DNA from: JBFLVU01 sp964589625
Lineage (GTDB): Bacteria > Acidobacteriota > UBA4820 > DSQY01
Direction: 5' to 3'
Assembly (NCBI GenBank): GCA_964589625.1
Contig: CAZPSH010000014.1
Location: forward strand, 1 to 64,000
DNA length: 64,000 nucleotides
Positions 62,223 through 64,000 of this stretch are shown here, in pieces. Every line of letters begins with the position of its first letter. The first letter of the stretch is position 1. The notes beneath the pieces are model-generated. The model made no database searches and was not told the DNA's origin. It worked only from the letters and a program-made list of their open reading frames with translations. Position numbers and translations under genes: made by a program.

Positions 62223-62980
62223 TGAAACAGCAATCCCAGGAGTCCTTTCTCCTGGGTCACGGGCCGGGGGAAGGCGGTGGGTGCCCCTTCGAAGCCGTCC
62301 ACCTTCAAGGTGATCGTGATGTGGCGCACCTTTTCCTTCTCGTCCCGGGTTTCCCTCCGCTCGATCTCGGCCTTCACCACCTTGAAGGGGGTCTCGTCCG
62401 AGAGCCAGTAGGTCCCCGTCTCCACAACCTTGTAGTGCTCGCCCAGAAAGGACGTCTCGGTGGTCGTCGCGAGCCGCACCTTCTTGCAGGCGTAGGTCTT
62501 GCCCCGGAGGGTCACGGCGGCCTCTTTGCCCAGGTCTTCGGCGGTTCGGGAAGTCTTCACGTCCGCCGCCTGCCGGTGGAGGAACCCGAGGGCGCCGTCG
62601 GAGAGGCGGAAGGTCTCGCGGTCCTTTTTCGCGTACGCCACCTCCTGCGCCTTGAGGAAGGGGTTGAGGGCCTCCTCGGGCGCCGGGGCGGCCTTCAGGA
62701 GCAGGCGGAGCGTTCCGTCGGAATTGCCGGCGAATTTCGTGGGGCCCGCCTCCACGTATACGTGGGGGACGTTCTCCCGGGTCTCCTTCCCCGTCACGGC
62801 GAGGTTGAAGGGACGGCGTTTCGTCCAGTCACTCCCCCGGGTCTCGATGCGGTACTTGGCCCACGATCCGGGGGCGGGCGGGGCGGAGAGGAAGGTACTC
62901 AGCTCCTGGGCGCCCGTGGCGAAGGCCAGGACCAGGGCGGCCAGGGCGAAGAAGACGTTCCTGAGACGGAATTGCGCCAC
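62219..62980 (-). CDS. Hypothetical exported protein
   Basis: 253 residues from GTG 62980 (GGGAGG 6 nt upstream). A signal peptide (LRNVFFALAALVLAFATGAQ) is followed by a beta-rich domain with alternating polar and apolar strands (GSWAKYRIETRGSDW, NVPHVYVEAGPTKFAG, YACKKVRLATTTETSF, GTYWLSDETPFKVVKAEIE). The pattern resembles DUF3108- or lipoprotein-carrier-like periplasmic folds, but I cannot assign a family. It is the first gene of the operon running to the EamA gene and overlaps the next one as ATGA. Confidence 0.75.
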   Translation of the reverse strand: MAQFRLRNVFFALAALVLAFATGAQELSTFLSAPPAPGSWAKYRIETRGSDWTKRRPFNLAVTGKETRENVPHVYVEAGPTKFAGNSDGTLRLLLKAAPAPEEALNPFLKAQEVAYAKKDRETFRLSDGALGFLHRQAADVKTSRTAEDLGKEAAVTLRGKTYACKKVRLATTTETSFLGEHYKVVETGTYWLSDETPFKVVKAEIERRETRDEKEKVRHITITLKVDGFEGAPTAFPRPVTQEKGLLGLLFQ

Positions 62981-63031
62981 GGTCGCCTCCCACCCAAGGA
63001 TAGCGCAGGGTCCCGCCTCCGTCAAAGCCCC

Positions 63032-63060
63032 TTGAACCGGGGTTTCCAAGGTGCTATAAG
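63032..63060 (+). promoter_or_regulatory. Promoter of hrcA (leaderless)
   Basis: TTGAAC (63032-63037), a 17-nt spacer and TATAAG (63055-63060) with a TGC extension. ATG 63068 lies 7 nt after the box. No CIRCE inverted repeat is seen in the sequence available. Confidence 0.75.
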
Positions 63061-63067
63061 CATGGGG

Positions 63068-64000
63068 ATGACGGAGGTCACCGGCGTGGAAGAAAGGCTC
63101 GGCGCCCGAGAGGAGCGCATACTCCTGGACCTGGTGGTGACCTACATCCGGGGTCGCGGGCCGGTCAGCAGCCGTGCCCTCGCCGAACGGAGCCCGGAGG
63201 GGCTCTCCTCCGCCACCGTCCGGTCCGTCCTGGCCCGCCTCGAGGACCTGGGCTACCTCCACCAGCCCCACAGCGTCTCCGGGCGGATCCCCACCGACCT
63301 GGCCTACCGCACCTTCGCCGCCTCCGTCCTGAAGGAGGAGAGCGGCCGCCCCGTGAACCCCTCCCCCGAGGAGGTGGCGCGCCTGGCCGAGGACGGCACC
63401 CTCTCCGGGGTGGCGCGGGCCATTTCTGGACGCCTGTCCGACTCGGCCCACCTGCTGGCCTTCGCCGCCACGCCGCCCCTCGACGAGATGCGCCTGCGCT
63501 CCTGCGACCTGGTGGCCCTCTCGCCCGAGCGCGTACTTTTCGTCCTCGTCTCCCAGGCCGGCCAGGTCACCGAGCGGGTTCTGAGGAGCCCGCGGCCCGT
63601 AGGCGCCGACACCCTGCGCTGGTGCGCCAACTTCCTCACGGAGACCTTCTCCGGATGCACCCTCCCCGAGATCCGCCGCCGGCTGGCCCGGGAGGTGGAG
63701 GCCGAAAGGGAGCGCTGCGGCCAGGAGATCGCCTCCGCGCTGGAAATGGTGGCGCCCTGCTTCACCGAAGCCCCGGCCGACCGTGGTCTTTACTGGGAGG
63801 GGGCCCCCTGGCTCCTCGAGTCCTCCGTCCTCGAGGAGGGGGTGGACGCCATCCGGATCCTCCTTCGGACCCTCGAACGGAAGACCCGCCTCCTGGAACT
63901 CCTGGAGGCTCTGCGCGGAGCGGACCGGCCCGTCCGGGTGGTCCTGGGCGAGGACTGGGGCGACCCCCAGGTCCGGACCCTCGCCATGGTCGTCGCCCCC
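63068..64000 (+). CDS. hrcA: Heat-inducible transcription repressor HrcA (3' end outside window)
   Basis: 311 codons are present and the frame runs off the window edge, so the gene is partial. The N-terminal winged helix has RILLDLVVTYIRGRGPVSSRAL and GLSSATVRSVLARLEDLGYLHQPHSVSGRIPTDLAYRTF, the HrcA signature. A GAF-like core follows, and the last visible part (VRVVLGEDWGDPQVRTLAMV) corresponds to the family's C-terminal IGxE block. HrcA represses groE/dnaK operons through CIRCE. The upstream ATG 63062 is too close to the -10 to be used. grpE-dnaK-dnaJ may follow outside the window. Confidence 0.88.
   Translation, partial: MTEVTGVEERLGAREERILLDLVVTYIRGRGPVSSRALAERSPEGLSSATVRSVLARLEDLGYLHQPHSVSGRIPTDLAYRTFAASVLKEESGRPVNPSPEEVARLAEDGTLSGVARAISGRLSDSAHLLAFAATPPLDEMRLRSCDLVALSPERVLFVLVSQAGQVTERVLRSPRPVGADTLRWCANFLTETFSGCTLPEIRRRLAREVEAERERCGQEIASALEMVAPCFTEAPADRGLYWEGAPWLLESSVLEEGVDAIRILLRTLERKTRLLELLEALRGADRPVRVVLGEDWGDPQVRTLAMVVAP

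Overview
The window is a GC-rich bacterial chromosomal segment from a draft assembly: it carries a 100-N scaffold gap at 53084-53183. Gene content is housekeeping plus energy metabolism, with little that looks horizontally acquired. The mix points to a Gram-negative, menaquinone-type soil or sediment bacterium. The evidence is a TonB/ExbB/ExbD system, a DUF4388 protein, a K+-independent H+-pyrophosphatase, an HdrD/EMO-like membrane Fe-S reductase, a GAF protein with an unnamed conserved tail, and a TIGR03960/TIGR03936 radical-SAM fusion. My best guess is Acidobacteriota (Holophagae/Thermoanaerobaculia-like), but no rRNA is present, so this is inference.

Layout. 0.2-7.6 kb (minus): a chemotaxis-type operon, amidohydrolase-cheR-mcp-cheW-cheY-cheA-cheC-DUF2752, with start/stop overlaps and one clear promoter. 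7.8-16.0 kb (minus): a complete kdp K+-uptake operon, two very small membrane ORFs-kdpF-kdpA-kdpB-kdpC-kdpD-kdpE. 16.3-17.6 kb: a Cys/Met-metabolism PLP enzyme. 17.7-23.7 kb (plus): the radical-SAM/DUF2344 fusion, a membrane 4Fe-4S protein followed by two HMA-fold-like proteins, then RNase G. 23.7-29.7 kb: metallo-beta-lactamase-fold hydrolase and ssb (minus), diverging from rsmD-selB, an NhaD-like antiporter and a coupled unknown (plus).

29.7-35.6 kb (minus): membrane H+-pyrophosphatase and the TPR lipoprotein-tonB-exbB-exbD-exbD operon. 36.0-38.8 kb: a fused FAD/Fe-S 2-hydroxyacid dehydrogenase, convergent with aconitase (38.8-41.1 kb). 41.3-46.0 kb (minus): tRNA thiolation-type PP-loop enzyme, M50 protease, plsC, larC, truD. 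46.1-49.3 kb (plus): tRNA-Val(GAC), thrS, infC (AUU start), rpmI, rplT. 49.5-54.2 kb (plus): DUF4388 protein, HdrD/EMO-like reductase, a tandem-repeat tract that interrupts the assembly, mobA. 54.2-62.98 kb (minus): malic enzyme; then an operon of an exported unknown, a decayed class-V aminotransferase, ruvB, a GAF protein, a lytic transglycosylase and an EamA exporter. The window ends inside hrcA (plus).

Regulatory picture. Several promoters have near-consensus TTGACA/TTGnnn - 17 nt - TAnnnT spacing, often with a TGn extended -10. Four genes (amidohydrolase, DUF4388, mobA, hrcA) have the -10 box only 6-7 nt before the ATG, which predicts leaderless mRNAs. The ssb/rsmD divergence has overlapping, nearly symmetrical -10 boxes. 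The strongest candidates for something undescribed are the two tiny ORFs heading the kdp operon, the 4Fe-4S/HMA mini-locus, and the leaderless-promoter class.
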